From the NCBI RefSeq assembly GCF_039548895.1, contig NZ_JBCLVG010000003.1: a DNA stretch of 64,000 nt; one strand, given 5' to 3'. The notes below the pieces were generated by a model. The model was given only the letters and a program-made list of their open reading frames with translations. It was not told where the DNA came from and did no database searches. A program made the translations under genes and the position numbers. Origin of the DNA: Orlajensenia stereocauli. Its GTDB lineage: Bacteria; Actinomycetota; Actinomycetes; Actinomycetales; Microbacteriaceae. This document shows positions 35,561 to 43,863 of the stretch, in pieces (position 1 is the first letter of the stretch; every line of letters starts with the position of its first letter).

Positions 35561-36295
35561 CTATCCGGGCGGCACCAGCGATGCGAACACCACGAAGTTG
35601 TTGGCGTACGACAGCGCAGCATCGTCGTAGGGGCCGTTGCAGGTGATGAGTCGCAGCTGCGCATCGGGCGTCGGGCCGTAGACCTCGTCGGTCGGGAAGG
35701 CGACCTTCGACGTGTCGAGCGCTGAATCGACGGCGAAGGTGGCCTGCCTGCCGTCGGAGAGCGTGACGACGATGGTGTCGCCCGCCGTCAGCTCCTTGAG
35801 CCGGGCGAAGACGGCGGCCCGCTCGGTGGTGTCGAGGTGCCCGGCGATCACGGCCGGTCCGACCGATCCAGGGAGCACGCCGGCGCTGTACCAGCCGGCA
35901 TCAGCCCACTCGGTCGGAGGCTGCAGGATGCCGGTGTCGTCGCGATCGATCAGCTCGACGGCGGCGTCGACGTCGATTGCCGGGATCTGCACCCTCTGGA
36001 CGGTGACCCCGCTCTGGTCGGCCGGCGAGGTGGCGGCGACGGGGTCCTGGATGCGACCGGCCGATGCAGAGCCCGAGGCATCGGCGGCGGTGCTCAGTTC
36101 GGGAGTCGCCGGTAGCGGAGAGGAGACCGCGGCGGGCGCGGCATCCGGCGCCAGCCGTGTCGTTGCGATCCAGACTGTCGCGATGCCGCCGACGGCCAGG
36201 GTCGACGCGGCGATGACGGCCGTCACCAGCAGGCGGCGTCGGCGTCGGTGTTGCCGGCGACGTCGTGGACGGAGGAGTGGGGTCGGGTCGGTCAT
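35561..36295 (-). CDS. Class F-like sortase
   Basis: The 244-residue protein has a basic N-terminus, one membrane helix near 22-45 and an extracellular sortase domain (about 95-244). The catalytic histidine is in VIAGHLDTT and the cysteine in LRLITCNGPYD. The third catalytic residue, an arginine normally shortly after the cysteine, is not evident: the segment reads AALSYANNFVVFASL. It lies 15 nt after the DUF4397 gene, a pairing I recall from other actinobacteria, so the two probably form an operon. It might anchor the GH92 protein or the DUF4397 protein; this is inference. Confidence 0.83.
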   Translation of the reverse strand: MTDPTPLLRPRRRRQHRRRRRLLVTAVIAASTLAVGGIATVWIATTRLAPDAAPAAVSSPLPATPELSTAADASGSASAGRIQDPVAATSPADQSGVTVQRVQIPAIDVDAAVELIDRDDTGILQPPTEWADAGWYSAGVLPGSVGPAVIAGHLDTTERAAVFARLKELTAGDTIVVTLSDGRQATFAVDSALDTSKVAFPTDEVYGPTPDAQLRLITCNGPYDDAALSYANNFVVFASLVPPG

Positions 36296-36310
36296 GATCG
36301 CAGCGTCGGG

Positions 36311-37231
36311 TCAGCGCAGCGCGGCCGCGGCGGCCTGCGCGAGGCCGGCGAGGAAGCCCGCGATGAGGGTGAGGGGGTCGGTCGCCGTGGTGCTGGTGGC
36401 GTCGTCGGCGTCGGCGGCGCCGAACGCCCCCGCGCCGCCGGCGTCGCGCAGGGCTCCTCCGCCGGTGTCGAGCGATCCGTCGGGGGCGTCGCCAGCGGCC
36501 GAGCTGTCGAGCACGGGCACGATGGTGAGTCCGCCCGAGGCGTTGTCGAGGACGAACAGCGTGCTGACGGTGCCGGGATCCACAGTGACCGAGGCGTCAT
36601 AGCTGGCTGCGGCGGGCGTGGTGACGACGAGGTCCCAAGGTCCGTACGGAACGCTCGCGTAGTCGGTGGCCGTGCCCGATGCTGCGCCGGTGGCGATGGC
36701 CACGCCGGTGGTCGTGGCGACGTCCACCGAATCCACCTGGATCGATGCCGAGACGACACGGATGCGGGCCTCCCCGGATGCTGGGCTGGTGAGGTCGTCG
36801 CCCAGTGCCATCGTCTGCAGGTCGTCGTTCAGGCCGTAGGCCGCCACGGTGCCGGCCTCGCCGGCCGAGATCGTGACCTCGGCCGCGATGACGGGCGTGG
36901 TGTCGGCTGGCGCGCCGGCCGGCACCATCGTGAGCTCGTAGTCGCCGGCGGGCAGGGCGGCGTACGGCGACATCTGGCCGTAGGTCACATCGTCGAGCTC
37001 GAGCGCTGCCGCGCCGCCGCCGGATGCCGGAGTGAGTCGCACGTCGACCGCGGAAGTGTCTGGCGAGAGGTGTCCGACGCGCACCCAGCCGGCGTCGGCG
37101 ACGGCCGTGCGGGTGGCAGCCAGCGCTGGAGCGGCGCCGAGGGCGAGGCTTGCGAGAGCGGTTGCTGTGAGGGCGGCCGCGCCTGCGATCAGCAGGCGTC
37201 GCGCCGGGGTCCTTCGGGTCGTCCTTCTCAT
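36311..37231 (-). CDS. Secreted DUF4397-domain protein
   Basis: The 306-residue protein has an RR-containing signal peptide (LLIAGAAALTATALASLALG), two related DUF4397 beta modules (GWVRVGHLSPDTSAVDVRLT near 45-140 and a second near 145-235), and a Gly/Ala-rich tail ending in a hydrophobic stretch (LTLIAGFLAGLAQAAAAAL). It lacks an LPXTG-type motif. The function is unknown, but such proteins are often encoded beside class F sortases. AAGGAG lies 10 nt before the ATG. Confidence 0.85.
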   Translation of the reverse strand: MRRTTRRTPARRLLIAGAAALTATALASLALGAAPALAATRTAVADAGWVRVGHLSPDTSAVDVRLTPASGGGAAALELDDVTYGQMSPYAALPAGDYELTMVPAGAPADTTPVIAAEVTISAGEAGTVAAYGLNDDLQTMALGDDLTSPASGEARIRVVSASIQVDSVDVATTTGVAIATGAASGTATDYASVPYGPWDLVVTTPAAASYDASVTVDPGTVSTLFVLDNASGGLTIVPVLDSSAAGDAPDGSLDTGGGALRDAGGAGAFGAADADDATSTTATDPLTLIAGFLAGLAQAAAAALR

Positions 37232-37497
37232 GAGGAGCTTCTCCTTGGTCAACGCTGAGTGGTGGAGCGAGCGGGTCGTGCCGTACTCGAGTGGTGCCGT
37301 GCGGCAGGTGGTTCGGGCCACCTGACGCAGCACTGAGATGGAGCTTCAGCGGGCCGCGGGCGAAGAAGGGCAGGCGTCTGCGGTCGTAAGGTGATTCGGA
37401 GGCGTCGCCCGATCGGTTTGCGCCGTCTCCCTCAGCTGTCGGAATCCGGCATCGGTGGCCTGGGATCGAACTCTGGACGCCGAAGCGGCGCCGCGCC

Positions 37498-37503
37498 TAG
37501 GCT
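37498..37503 (+). promoter_or_regulatory. -10 box of the ltrA-like gene (leaderless start)
   Basis: TAGGCT ends 6 nt before the ATG at 37510. Confidence 0.6.
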
Positions 37504-37509
37504 GCCGCC

Positions 37510-38757
37510 ATGACGGGTTTCCGGGCGATGGTCACGGGCCAACTCCTCACGGCCGAGACCTCCCGCGAGGGTGACAGGGTCACCACGCTGGAGCTCTTCT
37601 TCGACCTCGTCTACGTGTTCGCCTTCACCCAGGTGACGCAGCTGATGGCGCATGGGCACAGCGCCGAGAGTGTGCTCCAGGGGCTCGCCGTGCTCGCCCT
37701 CATCTGGTGGTCGTGGACCTCGTTCGCCTGGCTCACCAATCAGGCGCATGCCGACCGTGGCATCGTTCGTGTGGGAATCATGCTCGCGATAGCCATCATG
37801 TTCATCGTGTCACTCGTGATCCCCGAGAGCTTCGACGATCTCGAGGGTGGCCTGTTCGCACCGATGGTGTTCGTGGTCTGCATCACGCTGGTGAGCATCG
37901 TGCACGCCGTCGTCTACTGGATCGCCGCGGGAGCGGATGCCGCGCTCCGGCGTCAGATCCTCCGCAGCGTCGGCATCACCATCGTGCCTGTGCTAGCGCT
38001 GACCACGGTGGGCGCGCTCGTCGGCGGTCCGTGGCAGGCGTGGATCTGGCTCGGCACGGCGCTGCTGCAAGGGGTGATCATCTTCGTCACCTCGCACGGC
38101 GGCGACTGGCGCATCTACTCCATGGCCCACTTCTCGGAGCGGCACGGGCTCATCGTCATCCTGGCGCTCGGAGAGTCCGTCGTGGCGACGGGCGTCGGGG
38201 TCGCTGAGCTCGCCATCAGCGTGCCGATCATCATCGGCTCCCTGTTCGCCATCACCCTCGCCGTGGCCATGTGGTGGAACTACTTCCACCATCTCTCCGG
38301 TGGCGTCGAGCATGCACTGCAGCAACGCGAGGGGCGCGACAGGGTGGATGCCGCCACAGACGTGTACACCTACCTGCATCCGTTCGTCGTCGCAGGCATC
38401 ATCATCGTCGCGCTCGGTGTGGAGCAGTCGATGCACGACGTCGAGTCCCCCGAGGCCATCGGCTACTTCGCGGCCTGGGCGTTGGGCGGCGGCCTGTCGC
38501 TGTACCTCGCGACCACGGGCTTCATCTGGGCGCGCGTGTCGGGCCAGTGGTCGCTGCTGCGCTTCGGCGCGGCGGTACTGGCACTCGTGCTGGTGCCGGT
38601 GATCGCCGAGCAGATCGCGCTGGTGGCCCTACCGATCCTCGTCGTGGTGTCGGTGCTGCTGGCCGTGCTCGAGGAGGTGCTCGGGCCGCGAGCCAAGGTG
38701 CGGCGCCGCCCGCGACCGGGCACGGCTGCAGAGGCCGGGATCGCCACCGCCGACTGA
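37510..38757 (+). CDS. Low temperature requirement A (LtrA)-like membrane protein
   Basis: The 415-residue protein has about eleven membrane helices and LtrA-family motifs: TTLELFFDLVYVFAFTQVTQ near residue 27, FSERHGLIVILALGESVV near 210, and MWWNYFHH near 255. The family is named from a Listeria gene needed at low temperature, but its molecular role is unknown. It stands alone, divergent from the DUF4397 gene and convergent with the phosphatase gene, 17 nt apart. Confidence 0.88.
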   Translation: MTGFRAMVTGQLLTAETSREGDRVTTLELFFDLVYVFAFTQVTQLMAHGHSAESVLQGLAVLALIWWSWTSFAWLTNQAHADRGIVRVGIMLAIAIMFIVSLVIPESFDDLEGGLFAPMVFVVCITLVSIVHAVVYWIAAGADAALRRQILRSVGITIVPVLALTTVGALVGGPWQAWIWLGTALLQGVIIFVTSHGGDWRIYSMAHFSERHGLIVILALGESVVATGVGVAELAISVPIIIGSLFAITLAVAMWWNYFHHLSGGVEHALQQREGRDRVDAATDVYTYLHPFVVAGIIIVALGVEQSMHDVESPEAIGYFAAWALGGGLSLYLATTGFIWARVSGQWSLLRFGAAVLALVLVPVIAEQIALVALPILVVVSVLLAVLEEVLGPRAKVRRRPRPGTAAEAGIATAD

Positions 38758-38774
38758 CCGACTGGGGATGGCTC

Positions 38775-39497
38775 TCAGTCGACGGCTGAGCCCGAGGGAT
38801 GCGGCAGCTCGGCGATGGTGCGCTTCATCGGGTCGACTGCAGACTCGTCCACGAGGTGCGCTCCCATGATGGGCTCGGCGTGCCAGTCGACGAGGGTCCA
38901 CCGGCCTTCGGCATCCGAGTCGAGAGTGACGAGGCCCGTGTTGTCGAGCTCGTGCGTAGCGGCGTAGTCGCCATCGATGTTCTGCGCGCGCAACCCGGCC
39001 CAGGCGCGGATGGCCATGCCGTGGCTCACGACCAGCGCGCAGGAGGCGCCGGAGGCCACGACCTCGGCGATGGCGGCGTCGAAGCGGGCGAAGAACTCGT
39101 GGCCGTCGGGTCCGTCGGGTATGCGCCGGTCGAGGTCGCCGGCGGCCCAGGAGAAGGCGGCTTCAAGGTACGTGCGCACGGATGCCGGGTCACTGCGGTC
39201 CTCGAGGGCGCCGGCCTCGACCTCCCGCACGCCGGGCAGCACAGTGCCGCGCAGGCCGAGGTGCTGGGCCACCGGCACGGCGGTCTGCTGGGTGCGGAGA
39301 ACCGTGGAGACGAAGAGCGCGTCGGGAACCCGGGCATGCGGGAGCTGCAGGCCCGGCGCGTGGCCGGCGAGTGCACCCGGCACCTCCTTGGCCTGTTCCT
39401 CGCCGAGCTCGGTGAGGCTGGGCCCGGGGGCATCAGTGTCGAGCAGGCCGAGCACGTTCGAGGATGTCTGGCCGTGGCGGAGGAGGAGCAGACGCAT
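38775..39497 (-). CDS. Histidine phosphatase (phosphoglycerate mutase-like)
   Basis: The 240-residue protein begins MRLLLLRHGQTSSNVLGLLD with the RHG catalytic motif; the second histidine is in LVVSHGMAIRAWAG and the acidic residue in EVEAGALED. It is a branch-1 histidine phosphatase acting on an unknown phospho-substrate. The in-frame extension to 39602 is excluded by the -10 box. Confidence 0.88.
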   Translation of the reverse strand: MRLLLLRHGQTSSNVLGLLDTDAPGPSLTELGEEQAKEVPGALAGHAPGLQLPHARVPDALFVSTVLRTQQTAVPVAQHLGLRGTVLPGVREVEAGALEDRSDPASVRTYLEAAFSWAAGDLDRRIPDGPDGHEFFARFDAAIAEVVASGASCALVVSHGMAIRAWAGLRAQNIDGDYAATHELDNTGLVTLDSDAEGRWTLVDWHAEPIMGAHLVDESAVDPMKRTIAELPHPSGSAVD

Positions 39498-39503
39498 GGT
39501 GCG

Positions 39504-39509
39504 AGCGTA
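39504..39509 (-). promoter_or_regulatory. -10 box of the histidine phosphatase gene (leaderless start)
   Basis: TACGCT on the minus strand ends 6 nt before the ATG at 39497. Confidence 0.6.
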
Positions 39510-39576
39510 GACCCGGGGATTGCGACGTGGTGACCGTGGTGTGAGCATGGCGGTTGAAGAGAACGAGGAGGATCGG

Positions 39577-40332
39577 ATGCTGCTCGAGAACAGGGTCGCC
39601 ATCGTCTACGGAGCCGGGGGCTCGACCGGCCGCGCCGTTGCCACTGCCTTCGCGCGCGAGGGAGCCATCGTGCACCTTGCGGGGCGCACTCTCGAGTCTC
39701 TCCAGGGGCTTGCGGCCGAGATCCGCGAGACCGGCGGGCGAGCCGAGGTCGCTGTCGTCGATGCGCTCGACGAGGCACAGGTCGACGCCCATGCGGCCGC
39801 GGTGGTTGAGGCATCCGGCAGCATCGACATCTCGATCAACCTGATCGCCATCGGCGACGTTCAGGGCACGCCCCTCGTCGAGATGACGCTGGCCGACTTC
39901 GAGCAGCCGATCCACGGGGGAGTGCGCACGGCGTTCCTGACCGGGCGTGCGGCGGCGCGGCAGATGGTGACGCAGGGATCGGGGGTGCTGCTGTTCTTCG
40001 GTGGCGTCGGGGATCCGGTGAGGGATTACAGCATCGGCGGCTTCCAGGTTGCACTGCATGCCGTGGATGCGCTGCAGAAGCAGTTCGCGGCGGAGCTGGG
40101 TCGCAGCGGCATCCGGAGCGTGATGATCCAGACCGGCGGCATCGCCGAGACCCTGCCCGCCGAGATGCCCGGGCGCGAGGAGATCATGGCCATGCTGACC
40201 GAGCCGACGATGCTCGGGCGGGCGGCGACTCTTGCCGACGTCGGCAACGTCGTGGCCTTCGCCGCATCGGACCGCGCGGCGGCGATCACGGGCTCCGCCA
40301 TCAACATCTCGGCGGGGTCGATCCTGCCGTAG
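39577..40332 (+). CDS. Atypical short-chain dehydrogenase/reductase
   Basis: The roughly 251-residue Rossmann protein starts MLLENRVAIVYGAGGSTGRA, a variant of the TGxxxGIG nucleotide loop. The usual YxxxK catalytic motif is altered: the tyrosine in VRDYSIGGFQVALHA is followed at +4 by glycine, and no lysine is in register. It may bind NADP without classical catalysis, or act as an enoyl-reductase-like enzyme. GAGGAGG lies 5 nt before the ATG at 39577, so this start is preferred over 39547 and 39520. It is divergent from the phosphatase gene. Confidence 0.8.
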   Translation: MLLENRVAIVYGAGGSTGRAVATAFAREGAIVHLAGRTLESLQGLAAEIRETGGRAEVAVVDALDEAQVDAHAAAVVEASGSIDISINLIAIGDVQGTPLVEMTLADFEQPIHGGVRTAFLTGRAAARQMVTQGSGVLLFFGGVGDPVRDYSIGGFQVALHAVDALQKQFAAELGRSGIRSVMIQTGGIAETLPAEMPGREEIMAMLTEPTMLGRAATLADVGNVVAFAASDRAAAITGSAINISAGSILP

Positions 40333-40336
40333 GGGT

Positions 40337-40924
40337 TCAGCGACCGGAAGGCGCGTACCTCGCCAGCGTGATGCCCGTCGCGGTGGTCATGCTGCTGAGA
40401 AGGGTGAGGTTCTGCTGCACACCCTCGAACATGCGCTGCCCACTGCCGAGCAGCACCGGGTGGATGATCAGCACGTACTCGTCGATCAGCCCGGCGGATG
40501 CCAGTGCTCGCACGAGCTCCCCGCTGCCGAGGATGGAGAGGTCGCCGCCCTCGGTCGCCTTGAGCTCCGCGACCGTATCCACGGCCTCGCCGGCGAGCAG
40601 CGTTGAGTTCTGCCAGCTGAACTCGAGCGACGGGTCGCGGGAGACGACGATCTTCTCGGTGCGGTTCAGGTGCTCGGTGAACGGGTTGGGGTCGGTCTGG
40701 TGAGGCCAGAACGCCGCCATGTGATCGTAGGTGCGGTGGCCGAAGAGCATCGCACCGGTGCGGGCCATGCCCTTGCCCATCTCGGCGCCGAGCTCGGGGT
40801 CCGCACCGCCGCCGAGGGCCCAGCCGCCGAGGGTGAAGCCGCCGCGGGAGTCCTCCTCCGGCGACATCGGCGCCTGCATGACGCCGTCGAGCGAGATGTT
40901 GTTCGTCACCGAGATTCTGCGCAT
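40337..40924 (-). CDS. Dihydrofolate reductase-family (RibD C-terminal-like) protein
   Basis: The 195-residue protein begins MRRISVTNNISLDGVMQAP and has MLFGHRTYDHMAAFWP, EKIVVSRDP and LSILGSGELVRALASAGLID, the standard actinobacterial dihydrofolate reductase-like family. These NADP-binding proteins are common, but a true substrate is known for few. It is convergent with the SDR gene, 4 nt apart. On the minus strand GAGACT sits 6 nt before the ATG and may be a weak leaderless -10. Confidence 0.88.
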   Translation of the reverse strand: MRRISVTNNISLDGVMQAPMSPEEDSRGGFTLGGWALGGGADPELGAEMGKGMARTGAMLFGHRTYDHMAAFWPHQTDPNPFTEHLNRTEKIVVSRDPSLEFSWQNSTLLAGEAVDTVAELKATEGGDLSILGSGELVRALASAGLIDEYVLIIHPVLLGSGQRMFEGVQQNLTLLSSMTTATGITLARYAPSGR

Positions 40925-41039
40925 GGGTCGAGTCTCGTCCTCCGGCGGTGCGAGCACCAGAGCGCCCAGAGCACCCGAGCGCCGGAGCGGCACCGGGTGG
41001 CTGGGAAGTCAAGCCCTAAAGAGCGAGACGCTGCGCCCG

Positions 41040-41045
41040 TAGCGT
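41040..41045 (+). promoter_or_regulatory. -10 box of the SRPBCC gene
   Basis: TAGCGT lies 69 nt before the ATG at 41115, giving a leader of about 60 nt. Confidence 0.4.
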
Positions 41046-41114
41046 CGTGAGCAGAGGCATCCGGTGCCGAGCGCACCGACTTCAGGCAACACCTACGGAA
41101 GAGATACGCACATC

Positions 41115-41567
41115 ATGGCTCAGGTAATCGAAACGATCGACGTCGACGTTCCCGTCACGACCTCGTACAACCAGTGGACGCAGTTCGAGTCGTTCCCCCA
41201 ATTCCTGCACTACGTCGACTCGATCACTCAGACCGACGACACCCACACGCACTGGACCGTCACCATCGCCGGCCAGACCCGCGAGTTCGACACCGAGATC
41301 ACCGAGCAGCACCCCGATGAGCGCATCGCGTGGAACAGCATCAACGGCGACGTGGACCACGCCGGCGTGGTGACGTTCCACCGTCTCAGCGACACCACGA
41401 GCCGCGTGACCGTGCAGCTCGACTGGGAGCCCACCGGCGCTGCCGAGAAAGTCGGATCCGCTCTCGGCTTCGACTCGCGCGCCGTGAAGAAGGACCTCGA
41501 GAACTTCAAGGATCTCATCGAGAAGCAGGGCGCGGCCGAAGGAGCCTGGCGCGGCGACGTCGCGTAG
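41115..41567 (+). CDS. SRPBCC-fold (polyketide cyclase/dehydrase-like) protein
   Basis: The 150-residue protein is a compact START/Bet v1-type ligand-binding domain (VIETIDVDVPVTTSYNQWTQ, FPQFLHYVDSITQTD, WEPTGAAEKVGSALGF). Members with this length and the W-x-QFESFPQFM-like region occur widely in actinobacteria as stress or lipid-binding proteins. There is no membrane segment. GGAAG lies upstream at some distance. Confidence 0.85.
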   Translation: MAQVIETIDVDVPVTTSYNQWTQFESFPQFLHYVDSITQTDDTHTHWTVTIAGQTREFDTEITEQHPDERIAWNSINGDVDHAGVVTFHRLSDTTSRVTVQLDWEPTGAAEKVGSALGFDSRAVKKDLENFKDLIEKQGAAEGAWRGDVA

Positions 41568-41595
41568 TCAGCGACCGGGTCGCCATGATGGACTC

Positions 41596-42138
41596 ATGGC
41601 GACCCGGATGCTGCTCATCTCCGACACGCACCTGCCCACGCGGGCTCGGCGCCTGCCGGATGCCGTGTGGCGGGCGATCGACACCGCCGACGTGGTGATC
41701 CACGCCGGTGACTGGGTCGACGTCGCCACCCTCGATGCCATCGAGGGGCGGGCGGCACGGTTCATCGGCGTCTACGGCAACAACGACGGGGCAGAGCTGC
41801 GGATGCGCCTGCCCGAGGTCGCACGCGCCGAGATCGACGGGCTCAGCTTCGGCGTCGTGCACGAGACCGGTGCGGCCACCGGCCGGGAGGCTCGGATGGA
41901 TGCCACGTACGGCGGCGGGGACGCGGGCGGTGTCGGCGGCGCCGGGCCCGACGCGCTCGACGTTCTCGTCTTCGGGCACAGCCACATCCCGTGGGACTCG
42001 ACGACGCCCGGCGGCGTCAGGCTGTTGAATCCGGGGTCCCCGACCGATCGCCGTCGTCAGCCCGTGTGCACGATGATGACGGCCGTGGCCGATGCCGGCA
42101 CGCTGCGCGCCGTGGAGCTGGTGCCGGTCGCGCGCTGA
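41596..42138 (+). CDS. YfcE-like metallophosphoesterase
   Basis: The 180-residue protein has the calcineurin-like metal motifs ISDTHLP (residues 8-14), HAGDWVD near 36, GVYGNNDG near 58, and GHSHIPW near 130 with LNPGSPTDRRRQ. It is a two-metal phosphodiesterase of the YfcE/MJ0936 group with a small unknown substrate. CATGAT ends 6 nt before the ATG, so it may be leaderless although the box is imperfect. It starts 28 nt after the SRPBCC gene. Confidence 0.88.
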   Translation: MATRMLLISDTHLPTRARRLPDAVWRAIDTADVVIHAGDWVDVATLDAIEGRAARFIGVYGNNDGAELRMRLPEVARAEIDGLSFGVVHETGAATGREARMDATYGGGDAGGVGGAGPDALDVLVFGHSHIPWDSTTPGGVRLLNPGSPTDRRRQPVCTMMTAVADAGTLRAVELVPVAR

Positions 42139-42169
42139 GCGGCTCGCCCGGTGGATCAGCGCACGCTCG

Positions 42170-42901
42170 CTACAGCGGCGCCTGCACACCCACGAAGGTG
42201 ATGGTGCGGCGAATGCTGAAGCCCAGCTTCTCGTAGAGCCGCACGGCACCGAGGTTGTCGCCGGCGACGTGCAGGATCGGCACCTCGCCGCGGGCGACGA
42301 TGCCGGCGGCGACGGCCTCGACGAGGCGTCCGGCGTAGCCGCGACCTCGGTAGGCGTCGTCGGTGCAGACGGCGCTGATCTCGGTGAAGCCCGGCGGATG
42401 CATCCGCTCGCCGGCCATCGCCACGAGGGCGTCGCCGTCGCGGATGCCGAGGTAGCGTCCGAGCTCGCCCGTGCGGGGGCCGAAGGGACCCGGGCGCGTA
42501 CGCGTCGCGAGGTCGAGCATGGCCGCGGAGTCGGCCGGGGTGAGCGTGACGATCTCGGGATCGACGGTGACGGATGCCGCACGCAGCCGTTCGGCCAGCT
42601 CGCGCCCGATCATCTGGAAGCCCTCGATGCGGAAGGTCTCGGTCCAGTCGGAGGGCATCGGGAGCGGCGTTCCCGCGACGGCGCCGGTGCCGGCCGGGCC
42701 GAGCAGTGTGGCGAGATCGGCGTAGGCGTCTGCTCCTGGCAGTGCCGAGCCGACGAACGGCGAGATCTCGCGGTCGAACGCGACGGCGCTGCCCGAGCGG
42801 ATCGCGAGATGGGCCTGATGCCCCGTGAGGGCCGCGAACACGGGGTGATCGAGCACCGCTTCGTCGGGCGCTGTCGTGGTGGTCTCGGATGCGGCAGACA
42901 T
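42170..42901 (-). CDS. GNAT-family N-acetyltransferase
   Basis: The 243-residue protein has a C-terminal GNAT domain with the acetyl-CoA motif CTDDAYRGRGYAGRLVEAV near residue 182 and HVAGDNLGAVRLYEKLGFSI near 213. The first half (residues 1-110) belongs to the FR47-like class. The substrate is unknown. The in-frame extension to 43204 is rejected in favour of the ATG that follows a -10 box. Confidence 0.85.
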   Translation of the reverse strand: MSAASETTTTAPDEAVLDHPVFAALTGHQAHLAIRSGSAVAFDREISPFVGSALPGADAYADLATLLGPAGTGAVAGTPLPMPSDWTETFRIEGFQMIGRELAERLRAASVTVDPEIVTLTPADSAAMLDLATRTRPGPFGPRTGELGRYLGIRDGDALVAMAGERMHPPGFTEISAVCTDDAYRGRGYAGRLVEAVAAGIVARGEVPILHVAGDNLGAVRLYEKLGFSIRRTITFVGVQAPL

Positions 42902-42909
42902 AGGTCGAG

Positions 42910-42915
42910 AGTCTA
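42910..42915 (-). promoter_or_regulatory. -10 box of the GNAT gene (near-leaderless)
   Basis: TAGACT on the minus strand ends 8 nt before the ATG at 42901, so the mRNA would have a leader of one or two bases or none. Confidence 0.5.
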
Positions 42916-43034
42916 TCGACGCTGCCGCCGCGCAGCGTCGCCAGGTGGGGAGAGGAGCGCCCCGAGGGCATGCTCTCCGACCCTCCGCACGGGCGGAGGA
43001 GGAGTGCATGCCCGTCGGGGCATGTGGCCGGTCA

Positions 43035-43289
43035 TCAGAACTGGCCGCGGGAGAGCAGCACCAGCAACTGGGTGTCGCGGGTGCTGTCCACGCGCAGGGC
43101 GTCAGCCTCGCGTCGAGCCTGAACGCCGTCGTGGGACAGCTGCAGGCTCTGGGCATTCCGTGTGCTCGAGCGCGAGCTCCAGCGAACGAGGGCCAGGCCC
43201 GCACGTCGTGCGAGGCGATCGAGGCCGGTCGTCGAGTACTGCTGCGCCCGCGATTGCGTATCTCGAGCGGTGAGGAGTTGCGTGTTCAT
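43035..43289 (-). CDS. Small basic protein of unknown function
   Basis: The 84-residue ORF begins MNTQLLTARDTQSRAQQYST and contains DRLARRAGLALVRW, a pattern I associate with short actinobacterial proteins of unknown function; no domain is assigned. GAAGGA lies 5 nt before the ATG, a convincing ribosome site. It is downstream of the 27-residue ORF (43585-43668) and its two hairpins, on the same strand. Confidence 0.6.
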   Translation of the reverse strand: MNTQLLTARDTQSRAQQYSTTGLDRLARRAGLALVRWSSRSSTRNAQSLQLSHDGVQARREADALRVDSTRDTQLLVLLSRGQF

Positions 43290-43512
43290 GGTGTTCCTTC
43301 GTGTGGTGATGGTGATGGTGATGGGTGTTTCAGGGGCAGCGTGCGTCGCCGGCGGCATCCGTCGTTCGGGAAAACGGCAGCACGGCGCGTCGGCGATGGG
43401 GTCGCTGATGGAGAGGACGCAGGCGCGGACGCGCACTGCGGAGGGCGGGCGGTCGCCTGTCGGATCCGACATCGACCGGAGTCGATCAGCGGGAGGACGG
43501 GGCGGCCGTCGG

Positions 43513-43529
43513 CGATGGCTCAGCCATCG
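43513..43529 (-). other. Second hairpin after the tiny ORF
   Basis: CGATGG and CCATCG form a 6-bp stem around CTCAG; two more bases (CT/AG) could extend it if the loop were a single base. It lies 26 nt downstream of the first hairpin. Confidence 0.45.
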
Positions 43530-43554
43530 GTGCCACCTGAGGGGTAGCGGGGCG

Positions 43555-43572
43555 CGACGCTCGGAAGCGTCG
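43555..43572 (-). other. First hairpin after the tiny ORF
   Basis: On the minus strand CGACGCT-TCCG-AGCGTCG is a perfect 7-bp stem with a stable tetraloop, starting 12 nt after the stop of the 27-residue ORF. It could be a terminator, an attenuator arm or an mRNA stabiliser. Confidence 0.6.
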
Positions 43573-43584
43573 TACGGCCAGGGG

Positions 43585-43668
43585 TCAGCCGGCGATCCGA
43601 GGGAAGGAGGCCGCAGAGGTGAACGGCGTGATCGGAGCGATCGGCGTCATCTGAGTTGTAAAGAACAT
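43585..43668 (-). CDS. 27-residue peptide ORF, possible leader peptide
   Basis: The ORF encodes a 27-residue peptide: MFFTTQMTPIAPITPFTSAA then SFPRIAG. AGGAG lies 7-11 nt upstream and a good promoter 60-90 nt upstream. It has repeated T-P-I-[AT]-P units, no charge except one arginine, and is moderately hydrophobic. Two hairpins follow, then the 84-residue gene about 295 nt downstream. It could be a leader peptide or a small membrane-active peptide. I do not recognise a family. Confidence 0.5.
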   Translation of the reverse strand: MFFTTQMTPIAPITPFTSAASFPRIAG

Positions 43669-43728
43669 GGGGTCTTCTCCTTCCTGTCGGGGGCTGGGCC
43701 TGCCGGGATCGAGCAGCACCAAGAGATG

Positions 43729-43758
43729 AACCTAGCGGGGTTCCGCGACGGGCCGCAA
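43729..43758 (-). promoter_or_regulatory. Promoter of the tiny ORF
   Basis: On the minus strand TTGCGG (43753-43758) and TAGGTT (43729-43734) are 18 bp apart, a good housekeeping-sigma promoter about 60 nt before the peptide start. Confidence 0.55.
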
Positions 43759-43863
43759 TAGGGGCGTGCCCGGAGTCCGCGATCGTTACCTGGCGGTTAT
43801 CTGTCGTTCAGGTCGATGCACCGCGAGGGCGACTTCGTCGCTTCCTTCGCCGAGCGAAGGGCG

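Larger units (their letters stand above)
43290..43863. other. 574-bp region with promoter, tiny ORF and hairpins
   Basis: Apart from the tiny ORF, its promoter and hairpins listed separately, this region holds a GGTGAT-type microsatellite (43305-43325). The interval 43330-43510 looks non-coding in all frames that I could support. The part from 43760 to the exonuclease stop at 43864 shows nothing clear. Confidence 0.5.

Noticed and set aside
43305..43325. GGTGAT microsatellite taken as a functional repeat or His-rich leader
   Set aside because: It is only about 21 bp, and the frames across it have no ribosome site. It lies directly before the ribosome site of the 84-residue gene but gives no convincing peptide.
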